Shown here piece by piece: positions 18,159 through 25,187 of a DNA stretch of 26,023 bases. Below the pieces are notes generated by a model. The model ran no database searches. It was not told the origin of the DNA and was given only the letters and a program-made list of their open reading frames with translations. The first letter of the stretch is position 1, and each line of letters starts with the position of its first letter. Made by a program: the position numbers and the translations under genes. The DNA is from a virus. The stretch spans positions 1 through 26,023 of the IMG/VR virus record IMGVR_UViG_3300008219_000080, one strand, 5' to 3'.

Positions 18159-20006
18159 CTATCCTCCCGGACTTAATCCAGAACCTATCTGTGTATTTGT
18201 AGGTATCATACCAAAATAATCATTTTCGTGAACATACTCAAGCCACGACACAGTTGGGTCTTTATCAGGAGTAGTAAGCCAGTCGTTATGCAGACGATGT
18301 AATATTTTAGAAGTTTCATTCCTCAGTGTCGGGTGAGTATTCTGCATAATCGGAAGAGCAGCAAGTGCCTTCTGGTTTACTACTGATCTGGGACCTTCAA
18401 AGAATGAATGTCTCCATCTATATGCTTGTAGTTGCTCAGAAGAATAATCCTGATCTACCCCAACAGGATCATATCTATCCCACGTTCCACCAGGCTTATC
18501 AGAGTCTACCTGCCTTACAACATCAATAATCTCGCCTATCCTGCCAGTAAGAGAATCTCCAGTGAGCGGAACATAAGTCTGTAAAAAGTTATTATATCTA
18601 TTTTGATCATATATATTTGACTGTGGACCGAATACTATCCCACCTTGAGGTTCTGCCCCTATGACATGACCACCTTCTAGCTTCCCTCCCCACGGGTCAT
18701 CTTCCGTAGCCTGTGTCAAGAACTGTGTGTAAGTAGTTCTCTGAAGGGGATCATTTGAAAGTCCCTGATCTGAATGGTATTTGAATACGGCAGGACTGCC
18801 TGCTGCACCAAATTTATCATTAAGAAAATCTTGGTATATAGGACTCCAAGGAACAGAAGAGTAGCTGCTGGGAGTAAAGTCTGAGTCAGGTCTTGGGTCT
18901 TCAGCTAAATCTGGTGGAAAAGATGTAGAAACAACTTCTTTTGTCCAGAAAGGACTTAATTTATATGTCTTATCTAAAACCGCCCAGGGTTTATCAGTGG
19001 GTAGGTTCTGACGGAGGAATTCTTTACTTCTTCCTACTATAGTAGCAAGAACACCAAGAGCATTATCTTTAGCTGTTAACCATTTTTCTAAATCGTCTTT
19101 ATTATTTTTATCAAATCCAGATAATACCCCTGGCATATTATCAAGAATTATTCCTAATGCTTCTTCGAGATGACCCTCCCCTGAAGGTGCATGTATGTCA
19201 GCAGCATAAGATCCCAAAAACCATTTCATAAAATCTGATCTATGGAAGTCCGTTCCCCCTGGATAATAAATCTGCACTATCTCTGATTTTATCTTTTCAA
19301 GATCACTGAATCTTATAGAGTATGAGCTTTCTCCTGCTTCAAGTTCTCTCTCTAAACGAACTTTTTCTAAATCTGCTACAGGACTAGCTGCTCCCCAATA
19401 TAATGACTTGCGATTATCGTATGCCTGCTGACCAGCATCAGTATCAAATACAATCTTGTCAGTATCAGGCCACCATTTACGATCAACCCTTTCTTTTTTG
19501 AACTGGTAACTGATTCCAGTTGTAGAATCGGTCCAGTATGATGTTTCACCATATTCAGTAGGTTCAGGCTGCTCACCACCAGTACCGATCATCTCTGGGT
19601 CCATTGTCAGTCCGAAGTCATCAACTGGTGTATGCCATCCACGAACTGCACTAGGAACATTAGATACAGGTGGCGCAGTTCCTGGACCTGCAAACGCTTC
19701 TGGGTCTTCTTCAGGATCAGCAGGAGTTGCAGGAATATTAACTGGAGGTGTAAGAGGTAAATTTAATGGACTGGTTAATGGAGTAGGTTGCTCCACTGAC
19801 TGACCCGGAAGAACTGGTCCCTGAACAACAGGAGGAGGGGCTACTGGTTCTGGAGGAAGTTCGGGTTCATTGAATCCCCCGTACATAATCGGGTCTACAT
19901 AAACTCCACCCATGCCATAAGATATGGTTGAAGTTACACGACCAGCATCATTGATCCTGTCAACAAACATCCCATTTTCATCTCGGGATACCCTTCTAAA
20001 CCCCAC
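18159..20006 (-). CDS. Portal-proximal virion protein with Pro-rich linker, 615 aa
   Basis: GTG start at 20006, preceded by AAGGGGG which lies across the portal stop. Residues about 45-110 are strongly Pro-rich (ELPPEPVAPPPVVQGP and similar), as in an extended linker. The middle is globular with many aromatic residues. Residues about 541-600 carry the module shared with the 189-aa protein encoded next (VNQKAL, LRNETSKILHRLHNDW, SWLEYVHE). No enzymatic motif recognised. By position it may be an internal core or ejection protein assembled at the portal. Confidence 0.72.
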   Translation of the reverse strand: MGFRRVSRDENGMFVDRINDAGRVTSTISYGMGGVYVDPIMYGGFNEPELPPEPVAPPPVVQGPVLPGQSVEQPTPLTSPLNLPLTPPVNIPATPADPEEDPEAFAGPGTAPPVSNVPSAVRGWHTPVDDFGLTMDPEMIGTGGEQPEPTEYGETSYWTDSTTGISYQFKKERVDRKWWPDTDKIVFDTDAGQQAYDNRKSLYWGAASPVADLEKVRLERELEAGESSYSIRFSDLEKIKSEIVQIYYPGGTDFHRSDFMKWFLGSYAADIHAPSGEGHLEEALGIILDNMPGVLSGFDKNNKDDLEKWLTAKDNALGVLATIVGRSKEFLRQNLPTDKPWAVLDKTYKLSPFWTKEVVSTSFPPDLAEDPRPDSDFTPSSYSSVPWSPIYQDFLNDKFGAAGSPAVFKYHSDQGLSNDPLQRTTYTQFLTQATEDDPWGGKLEGGHVIGAEPQGGIVFGPQSNIYDQNRYNNFLQTYVPLTGDSLTGRIGEIIDVVRQVDSDKPGGTWDRYDPVGVDQDYSSEQLQAYRWRHSFFEGPRSVVNQKALAALPIMQNTHPTLRNETSKILHRLHNDWLTTPDKDPTVSWLEYVHENDYFGMIPTNTQIGSGLSPGG

Positions 20007-20009
20007 GCA

Positions 20010-21848
20010 CTACCCCCTTGGTCCCAGTAACCCCAGACTCCTTAATGCCTCTTCTGCTCCCTGACCGTTCTGTGCACCTGGTCTCGGAGAGCCAGGCGGA
20101 ACATTGGGACCACCCTGTGGTGTCGGGGCAGGAGGCGGAACGCCCATCATGGCATTAGGCATAACCATTGGGTTTGCTGTCGGTGGACCTCCCTGTCCGC
20201 CACCAGCTCCTTGAGGAGCACCGGGACCTTGAGGGGCACCCGGCTGCTGTGGCATCATGCTTTGCTGTCTCATCATCTGCTTCTGCATTAGTAAGTGCAT
20301 CAACTCACCGTAGTAGAACTGGGCAAGATCAGGTCGTCCACGTTCTTCAGTTGCCTGAAGAAGAGACCAGAGAGAGGCTTCTGGCAGCACTCTCTCTGCC
20401 ATCTGTTCTTTGATTGAGTCTTCTATAGAATCAGCATCTTGCATTCCAAGTATCTTATCCCTGACATAGATGTCTGACAGCAAGGGGGTCGGACCCTCTC
20501 TTGCCATCTGCGCCATGCTCATACGGGACATATCATCTTCTGGTAACTGGCTTACAAGAGATATCTCTGGAGTTCCTGCCATGCCTATGGAGTCAGGAGC
20601 CACAGCCTCACTGAAATAAACCCTGTTTCTGTCTCTTCCGCTCACACTGACAGGATCGTATATTCCAGTGGAATACTGGTCGCATATAAGATGAGAAATC
20701 TGTATGTAGGCATCTTCCATTGCCACTATCCGTGGCTGTAGAACACTGTCTATACCCTGCCTGAGAGTATTAATGGCAAATCCCGATAGCTGGAACTGCA
20801 GGTCTCCGTACACGGTATGCGGTATAGCCCCACGCTGAAGTTCTCCTGAGACCATGCCCATATAGGCTCCAGTCTCCTTGGCGACTTCCATCAGTCCAAG
20901 GGGCTTTATATCCTCTCCCTGTGCAAGAGCAACCTCGGCTCCTGCCTTGTACGGGTCTTCATCAAGTGTCTTCTGCCCATCTCTTGATGTGATGGTTATC
21001 CCCTGCTTACGGGAACGGGCAACCATCTCCATCATCACTGACATGGTGAAGTTGTGCTTATCGTATATCTCCCTGTTGGGAGCAAAAACGGATTCCCCGT
21101 ACTCAACGATAGTGTCGGTTACGGATGTATTATCTATATTCTGTACGAGCGGTTGAGGTCCAACCATACCTATAAACACTGGAACCCTGTCGGCTCCGTG
21201 GGGAGTAGCCTGCTTCAGTATGGTATCGCCCGTACAGACAATATTATGCTCTTCATCATAGTAGTCATAGACTTCTATAGGTGTCTCGTCATCCTGCTCG
21301 TCAAGTTTAATACTGTACTGCTGAAGAATCTCATCCTTTGTTTTGTGTATCCGATAACATGCCCACGCAAGACCCTCTTCACCTTCACCCCAGTATGTAT
21401 GAAGAGGGTCCCACGGAGTTATATCAACCTGTGTTCTCTCCTTGGAGTCGATGTGAAGTAATGCCCTTCCTGCATACCATCCTCTGAGAGCAACAAACCA
21501 TGCCAACTGTTCTCTAAGTGATGGCTGAAGCCTGCGCCGTAGCCGTTCATCCGCAGCCCTGAGAATGCCTACGAGAAACTTCTCCTTGGCATCATTGACT
21601 TCTCTCATCTCCCTCGGCTCTTCGATGTTGGGGATTCGTATGATCAGCTCCGCAGAACTCATCCATGAGATTATCTTGTCGGCATAAGTGCGTGGCTCGT
21701 TGGATGTATATGACTCGTACCCGTCACCAGCATCGTATGGGCGCATAATGTACAGGTCATAGTCAGATTGCATCCTATCTCTGAAGGGATATGTCGAGTC
21801 TCTGTGTCCCTCAACCAGTTTTGCTATTTCGTCTGCAGTCTTTCTCAC
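20010..21848 (-). CDS. Portal protein
   Basis: 612 aa from a GTG at 21848 that overlaps the terminase stop (GTGA). The order terminase-portal is the usual one. The N-terminus fits a portal: a helical lead (RKTADEIAKLVEGHRDSTYPFRDRMQSDYDLY), then a region with an Asn-rich YTSNEPRTYADKIISWM segment, a beta-rich wing (TPWDPLHTYWGEGEE, EEGLAWACYRIHKTKDEIL), and a long helical region with the GELQRGAIPHTVYGDLQFQLSGFAIN segment. The last 100 residues are low complexity, rich in Gln, Pro, Gly and Met, and end at LGLLGPRG. It forms the dodecameric DNA channel. Family-level identification by context and layout. Confidence 0.82.
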   Translation of the reverse strand: MRKTADEIAKLVEGHRDSTYPFRDRMQSDYDLYIMRPYDAGDGYESYTSNEPRTYADKIISWMSSAELIIRIPNIEEPREMREVNDAKEKFLVGILRAADERLRRRLQPSLREQLAWFVALRGWYAGRALLHIDSKERTQVDITPWDPLHTYWGEGEEGLAWACYRIHKTKDEILQQYSIKLDEQDDETPIEVYDYYDEEHNIVCTGDTILKQATPHGADRVPVFIGMVGPQPLVQNIDNTSVTDTIVEYGESVFAPNREIYDKHNFTMSVMMEMVARSRKQGITITSRDGQKTLDEDPYKAGAEVALAQGEDIKPLGLMEVAKETGAYMGMVSGELQRGAIPHTVYGDLQFQLSGFAINTLRQGIDSVLQPRIVAMEDAYIQISHLICDQYSTGIYDPVSVSGRDRNRVYFSEAVAPDSIGMAGTPEISLVSQLPEDDMSRMSMAQMAREGPTPLLSDIYVRDKILGMQDADSIEDSIKEQMAERVLPEASLWSLLQATEERGRPDLAQFYYGELMHLLMQKQMMRQQSMMPQQPGAPQGPGAPQGAGGGQGGPPTANPMVMPNAMMGVPPPAPTPQGGPNVPPGSPRPGAQNGQGAEEALRSLGLLGPRG

Positions 21849-23164
21849 CAGTGCTTCACCTTTATCTTCTTCCTGTCACTAGCGTAGCTGTACCCAAAAT
21901 GGTACACGAGACCGTAAATCAATGCCTTTACACCATGATTATACTTATCTTCTGGCACGTTACCAACTATATTTCCGTCCCTGTCCATCTTCCATCTGTA
22001 TGCCTGTGACTGACCAGTGAAAGGATTTGCCACTGCGCCGAACTCGGAGAGAACACCACTGCATTTTGAGTCTATACTCAACTTCGGGTAGCCAGTGATG
22101 GGATCGACTTTCAGGAAACTCTTCAGTCTTTCCGTCCCATCGTTGATGGGAACTTTCTGTGAGGCAAGGTATAAACCAGTGTTAGCCATCCACACCTCGG
22201 CAGGTGCTGGCATAGCCTGATGCTGAGTGCCTGCGATGTCTATAACCCCGTACTCCACATCCTGCCACCACGGTTTGGTCATGGCTATAGTTGCAACTTC
22301 TTCCGTGACAAGACCTGTCTCATATATCTCGTCAAAGACTCTCACATGATCGTCTATGATCTGTACCGCTTCCAGCGCATAACCGCCAGCATACCCAGGG
22401 TCAATCCAAATATGAACAGGCTCGTGTGGGATATAATCAATTTCTCCTGCGTGTATATTGGCTCTGAACTCGTTGAAGACAAGTCCTCTAGGCGGTACAG
22501 GCTTTCCTTCAATCCTCTCCATAAAGAAATCATCGCTCGACACCGCCTCCAGTCTTCTTATCTCAGGATCATTCCTGCCACCAGGGTAGAGGTGGTGGTT
22601 GGAGTAGCTGGGCAGGGAGAATGACTGCTCGTCATTTACCCCCGACTCCCAAGCCGTAAACGTCTGCGGATACCATCCAAGAGAGCTTTCAAATGTCCCA
22701 CCAAGGAACAGCCAGCCACCTTTCGGGGCGCACCTTCCACGCATTCGGTAGAAGGTTTCCAGATCAAGTTGTGACGCTTCACAGCCAACGATACCATTGG
22801 GTGCTCGCATTGCGAGTGTCCTTGGGTCCTTGGCTGACTTGGTTTCGATCCGTGTCCCATCTGCAAGTACGATCCTGCCAGGGTCTACCCTTTTTGTAAC
22901 CTCGGCAAGTATGCCGAGCTTTGCAAAGTCCTCAGAAAGATATTCAAACTCCGCTCTCGTTCTCTCGTAATCCGCAGCTACCAGCCAGTATAAACCAGGA
23001 CTGTCGTCCTCAAGGAACTTATGGAGTAGGAACTTGGAAGCCACCATCGACTTACCAGCCTGCTCACCCCCTGCAACGAGTATAAACCTCTTGCCTGAAT
23101 TTAATATCTGGGACTGCTCATCCGTAGGGTCAAAGCCAACTATCTCAAAGACAGGAGAAGCCAT
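21845..23164 (-). CDS. terL: Terminase large subunit
   Basis: 439 aa, ATG at 23164. The ATPase half shows Walker A GGEQAGKS (32-39). The Walker B-like strand is GIVGCEASQ (124-132), in which the usual Asp before the catalytic Glu129 is Cys128. A coupling motif GGT follows at 155-157. The RNase H-like nuclease half shows WIDPG (Asp255), FDEIYE (Glu279), and GVIDIAG (Asp309). A C-terminal NHGVKALIYGL helix (409-419) stands where DHAxDAL is usual, so one expected acidic residue is not obvious. It translocates DNA into the prohead and cuts it. The coding end overlaps the portal start. Confidence 0.92.
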   Translation of the reverse strand: MASPVFEIVGFDPTDEQSQILNSGKRFILVAGGEQAGKSMVASKFLLHKFLEDDSPGLYWLVAADYERTRAEFEYLSEDFAKLGILAEVTKRVDPGRIVLADGTRIETKSAKDPRTLAMRAPNGIVGCEASQLDLETFYRMRGRCAPKGGWLFLGGTFESSLGWYPQTFTAWESGVNDEQSFSLPSYSNHHLYPGGRNDPEIRRLEAVSSDDFFMERIEGKPVPPRGLVFNEFRANIHAGEIDYIPHEPVHIWIDPGYAGGYALEAVQIIDDHVRVFDEIYETGLVTEEVATIAMTKPWWQDVEYGVIDIAGTQHQAMPAPAEVWMANTGLYLASQKVPINDGTERLKSFLKVDPITGYPKLSIDSKCSGVLSEFGAVANPFTGQSQAYRWKMDRDGNIVGNVPEDKYNHGVKALIYGLVYHFGYSYASDRKKIKVKHW

Positions 23165-23274
23165 CAGTACTTCTTCTTCTTAGTCATCTTCTTCCCTGAC
23201 TGCTTGGCGTACTTCGTAGCTGCAGCCTTACCCTTCTTCGTATAGGCAAATTGCCTCTTACCCACCTTCGGCAT
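23164..23274 (-). CDS. Very small Lys-rich protein (36 aa) before terL
   Basis: A 36-codon frame starts at 23274 with an excellent Shine-Dalgarno (AAGGAGGT, 5 bases before the ATG) and its TGA overlaps the terL ATG (TGATG). The product begins MPKVGKRQFAYTKKGKAA and ends in KKKKY. It contains 14 lysines and no acidic residue. I recall small basic proteins beginning MPKVGK in environmental phage genomes, often near packaging genes. A role in DNA binding or DNA condensation is a guess from composition. The strong ribosome binding site and coupling support that it is a real gene. Confidence 0.75.
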   Translation of the reverse strand: MPKVGKRQFAYTKKGKAAATKYAKQSGKKMTKKKKY

Positions 23275-23557
23275 ATCGAACCTCCTTCTTTGGTTTAATT
23301 CGTTTGCGAATGAATTGAGTTTAAACTCCCCTTTTACTATCAATGTACCCGTGCCTTAACTGATAGGCACTAGTGCCTTTACTAGTAAATGTTGCCATAC
23401 TAGCAACATAACTCTAGTTTAAACTACGTTTTGGCCGATCGGACAAAACTACGACAGATCATCTGGCGCATACTTTACAGTATTCTTTTACAGTGTCTCA
23501 GTTTAAACTCTAAGTGTTGCAGTGTTGCAGGGAATGAAGCCACCGTCCATCCCCACA
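23275..23557. promoter_or_regulatory. Palindrome-rich intergenic region upstream of terL
   Basis: This 283-bp gap holds no credible gene but many dyads. Perfect palindromes are GAGTTTAAACTC (23317-23328), AGGCACTAGTGCCT (23365-23378), TTTACTAGTAAA (23378-23389), TAGTTTAAACTA (23415-23426) and AGTTTAAACT (23500-23509). Hairpins are ATTCG/CGAAT (23298-23311), GTGCCT/AGGCAC (23351-23370) and ATGTTGC/GCAACAT (23389-23409). Direct repeats are TTTACAGT (23474 and 23487) and a tandem AGTGTTGC (23513-23528). It may include the late promoter, regulator sites, a packaging site or an origin; no clear sigma70 -35/-10 pair was found. Confidence 0.55.
23428..23449. promoter_or_regulatory. Operator-like 22-bp dyad
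   Basis: Arms GTTTTG and CAAAAC flank a perfect inner palindrome CCGATCGG, with one mismatched pair (G23434/A23443) between inner and outer arms. An imperfect dyad of 11-base half sites is the usual size for a dimeric repressor site. It lies 154 bp upstream of the 36-aa gene and terL. Confidence 0.45.
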
Positions 23558-23728
23558 TCACTCACCGTCTAATAGCTTCATCCCCAGGGCAATGATACCA
23601 CCAGTACATCCAGTAACCACTGCTATGTACTGCTCGCCATCTCTCATAAGAGCCACAGTGCTGATAAGTCCCAGTACAAATATCGCTAATATAATCTGAG
23701 GGCGTATCTTTCTAAACAAATCATTCAT
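23558..23728 (-). CDS. Small two-helix membrane protein, holin-like
   Basis: A 56-codon frame from the ATG at 23728 to TGA at 23558. AGAGAG lies 5 bases upstream as a modest ribosome binding site. The product has a short N-terminus MNDLFRKIR, a hydrophobic segment at about 10-27 (QIILAIFVLGLISTVAL), a turn MRDGEQY, and a second hydrophobic segment at about 36-52 (IAVVTGCTGGIIALGMKLL). Two membrane spans with a short basic N-terminus and a size under 100 aa fit a class II holin, which would time host lysis. No endolysin was seen in the window, so another membrane role is possible. Confidence 0.6.
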   Translation of the reverse strand: MNDLFRKIRPQIILAIFVLGLISTVALMRDGEQYIAVVTGCTGGIIALGMKLLDGE

Positions 23729-23866
23729 ATTAACTCTCTTAATATATATAGACTATATATATAGTATATATACAGATAAGTCTCTAAAGACTTATCTGTC
23801 TATTTATATAAAATAAACTGGCACTGGTATAGATACCATACAAACACAAAGTCTAAGCCATGCCCC
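23729..23866. other. AT-rich gap with hairpins between terS and the holin-like gene
   Basis: The 138-bp gap holds a 12-bp perfect hairpin (23772-23783 with 23788-23799, loop CTAA), a second hairpin TGGTAT/ATACCA (23825-23838, loop AG) and an alternating TA tract around 23739-23771. The large hairpin lacks a clear U-run in either direction, so it is not a classical terminator. The TA tract melts easily and could serve a promoter or origin. Confidence 0.5.
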
Positions 23867-24367
23867 CTACTCATCTATCTTACTAGTCAGTATCTCGTTA
23901 ACTTGATCAAGAGCTGATTTCTCTGGTTCAGGAGCTTCAGCAAGCTGTTCAGGTGAGTCTTTAGACAAGGCTCTAAGCTCTCTCAGTACATCCTTAGCAG
24001 TATCATCGTTCATGACGACAGTAGGTCTATACTTCATAGGCAAGTTCGCATTCAACAGTGTGATCAGCAAGATCGGATTGGACTTAGCGTCCTGCATCTT
24101 AACTCTCTCCAATGCCAACTGCTCAAGTGACTCACAGAACTGGAAGTCTGCTTCTTCTAACCGTTCCATGAAACCAAAGTAGTTATCCTTCTGCCACTTC
24201 ATTACTGTTCGATACTTAACTCCAGCATAACTAGCAGATGTAGTCTTGCTCCTCGTCTCACTGTAGCAAGATAAGAACTTATCTTGGTTTCTCCAGCTAC
24301 GTTTTTGGCTAGGACTTAGTGCTTTATAAGTATCATCAGTCTTGCTATCTATCCTAGTACCTAGCAT
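23867..24367 (-). CDS. Terminase small subunit-like protein
   Basis: 166 aa, ATG at 24367 with GAGAGG upstream. The N-terminal half is a helix-turn-helix type domain: KFLSCYSETRSKTTSASYAGVKYRTVMKWQKD. Then come FMERLEEADFQFCESLEQLALERV and SNPILLITLLNANLPMKYRP, an order typical of small terminase proteins that recognise the packaging site on phage DNA. The C-terminus is acidic and probably flexible, as in partners of the large subunit. It lies separated from terL by the holin-like gene and a palindrome-rich gap. A 9-bp hairpin (24267-24275 with 24278-24286, loop AA) lies inside the gene. Assignment by pattern and position. Confidence 0.75.
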   Translation of the reverse strand: MLGTRIDSKTDDTYKALSPSQKRSWRNQDKFLSCYSETRSKTTSASYAGVKYRTVMKWQKDNYFGFMERLEEADFQFCESLEQLALERVKMQDAKSNPILLITLLNANLPMKYRPTVVMNDDTAKDVLRELRALSKDSPEQLAEAPEPEKSALDQVNEILTSKIDE

Positions 24368-24605
24368 ATTTACCTCTCTGACCTAGCGGTAAACCGCTAG
24401 GTTTAGTAGCTTGAGTATGTTTACATACTCTTTGTCGAATTTCCGCTGAGTTTACCACAGACTAGCTTGCTAGTCTGGCAGTTTGAGTTTAAACTGGACT
24501 CTGAGATGTAAACATCTCAGGTTGAAATTGGAGGTCGCTGACTCCCCTCCTGGAAGAAAGAGCATTCAATACCTTCCCTAAATACCCCTCCCCATCAGAA
24601 GTCTA
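24368..24605. promoter_or_regulatory. Divergent intergenic region with a run of hairpins
   Basis: This space separates the minus-strand late genes from the plus-strand genes. Hairpins in order: ACCTAGCGG/CCGCTAGGT around TAAA (24381-24402), GAGTATG/CATACTC around TTTA (24413-24430), CAGACTAGC/GCTAGTCTG around TT (24458-24477), CAGTTT/AAACTG (24479-24496, includes GTTTAAAC at 24487-24494), CTGAGATG/CATCTCAG around TAAA (24501-24520). The first lies just upstream of the small terminase ribosome binding site. Positions 24521-24605 hold only a weak GGAGG/CCTCC pairing and nothing else clear. Confidence 0.6.
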
Positions 24606-24672
24606 CCACCCTAAGATCGCTTCGCTCTCAGTGTCAATGGTAATACATTGACACAGAGTCTTAGGGAGGTGG
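24606..24672 (+). promoter_or_regulatory. Structured leader: outer stem with nested hairpin
   Basis: CCACCCTAAGA (24606-24616) pairs with TCTTAGGG and GGTGG (24659-24672, 3-base bulge). Inside lies a perfect 9-bp hairpin GTGTCAATG/CATTGACAC (24631-24639 and 24646-24654, loop GTAATA). The outer right arm carries the GGAGGT (24665-24670) that precedes a short leader frame. The inner arms contain TTGACA on both strands, so divergent -35 elements are an alternative reading. Confidence 0.45.
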
Positions 24673-24673
24673 G

Positions 24674-24733
24674 ATGAATACATCGGCAATTTCGCCGAAC
24701 AAACCCCTCAGTAAACTGAGGGAGATGCCCTAA
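24674..24733 (+). CDS. Possible 19-aa leader peptide
   Basis: ATG at 24674 opens 19 codons (MNTSAISPNKPLSKLREMP) ending with TAA at 24731. GGAGGT lies only 3 bases before the ATG, which is short but usable. The stop sits in the loop of the hairpin TGCCC/GGGCA (24726-24739), just before the ribosome binding site of the next gene, and the frame spans CCCTCAG/CTGAGGG (24705-24722). This layout resembles a leader that could couple translation to folding of downstream hairpins. Chance is possible for so short a frame. Confidence 0.3.
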   Translation: MNTSAISPNKPLSKLREMP

Positions 24734-24757
24734 AGGGCAAGGAGGACATAAATGTCC
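24683..24757 (+). promoter_or_regulatory. Four consecutive hairpins ending on the start codon of the 138-aa gene
   Basis: TCGGC/GCCGA (24683-24698), CCCTCAG/CTGAGGG around TAAA (24705-24722), TGCCC/GGGCA around TAAA (24726-24739) and GGACA/TGTCC around TAAA (24744-24757). The last one encloses the ATG at 24752-24754 and takes in the last two G of the Shine-Dalgarno AAGGAGG (24739-24745). Folding would reduce access to the start site. Confidence 0.55.
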
Positions 24758-25168
24758 AAGCTGACCAAAGCAGCACTAGCGAAGCTAGAGAAAGCTGGAG
24801 ACGACGGCAAGATGAAAGTCGGAGACTTTCTAGCACTCTGGCTAGACCCTAAGTCTAGCCTAGCTGGAACTAAGGGGAATATCGGTGAAGAATTCACCGA
24901 TAAGAAAACTGGTCTTACTCGTAAGACCACTAGCTTCCACTCAGTACTGAGTGGATTCAACGAAGCCTTTAGGCTTTACTACGACTGTGACAGCAAAGCT
25001 GTCATTTCGGCGATGGAAAAAGCCGAAGAGCTAAAACTAATCTCGGTGAGATTAGTCGGTCGAGGTCAAAGCGGTAAGGGAGTTCCCGGTGCTAGAATCT
25101 CTGCATACAGAGATTCTAGTGGAAGAGGCAAATCAGCCTTGGCTGATTTGGGAATCAAGGTTAGCTAG
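24752..25168 (+). CDS. 138-aa basic protein of unknown function, hairpin-saturated gene
   Basis: ATG at 24752 with AAGGAGG 6 bases upstream; TAG at 25166-25168 lies inside a 24-bp palindrome. The product has many Lys, Arg, Ser and Gly residues, an N-terminal helix (KLTKAALAKLEKAG), a middle DKKTGLTRKTT segment, and a helix-rich part SKAVISAMEKAEELKLISVRL followed by a Gly-rich GRGQSGKGVPGARISAYR. The last part could be a winged-helix DNA-binding unit (helix, then wing), but I do not recognise the family. It is the first gene on the plus strand, so an early regulatory role is plausible. Its DNA is unusual: nine perfect inverted repeats with arms of 7 bp or more lie fully inside the frame. Confidence 0.75.
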   Translation: MSKLTKAALAKLEKAGDDGKMKVGDFLALWLDPKSSLAGTKGNIGEEFTDKKTGLTRKTTSFHSVLSGFNEAFRLYYDCDSKAVISAMEKAEELKLISVRLVGRGQSGKGVPGARISAYRDSSGRGKSALADLGIKVS

Positions 25169-25182
25169 CTAGCTAGCTAACC
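24776..25182 (+). repeat. Array of unrelated perfect hairpins within and at the end of a coding sequence
   Basis: Inverted repeats (arm length, span): 5 bp 24776-24788; 7 bp 24814-24830; 8 bp 24840-24860; 10 bp 24880-24902; 9 bp 24910-24929; perfect 20-bp palindrome 24936-24955; 6 bp 24963-24976; 7 bp 24988-25004; 6 bp 25006-25027; 9 bp 25036-25056; 12 bp 25092-25119; 10 bp 25129-25150; perfect 24-bp palindrome 25159-25182 made of TAGC/AGCT units. Loops are mostly 2-5 bases. Arm sequences differ, so these are not copies of one element. Confidence 0.85.
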
Positions 25183-25187
25183 CACTA

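Noticed and set aside
22220-22624. 134-codon plus-strand frame
   Set aside because: It is antisense to the nuclease half of the large terminase and has no supporting start signal.
23772-23799. Intrinsic terminator of the small terminase gene
   Set aside because: The stem is strong, but it is AT-rich and no U-run follows on the minus strand; kept only as a hairpin.
24730-24960. 76-codon minus-strand frame opposite the 138-aa gene
   Set aside because: The hairpins make both strands similar, which favours long antisense frames; it has no good ribosome binding site and overlaps the well-supported plus-strand gene.
24776-25182. N4-type hairpin promoters for a virion RNA polymerase
   Set aside because: Several hairpins have 3-base loops like those promoters, but arms are not conserved, they lie inside a gene, and the giant virion protein shows no recognisable T7-like polymerase motifs.
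25159-25182. Simple AGCT microsatellite
   Set aside because: The TAGC units explain the centre, but the ends (GGTT/AACC) extend the perfect palindrome, so it belongs with the other dyads.
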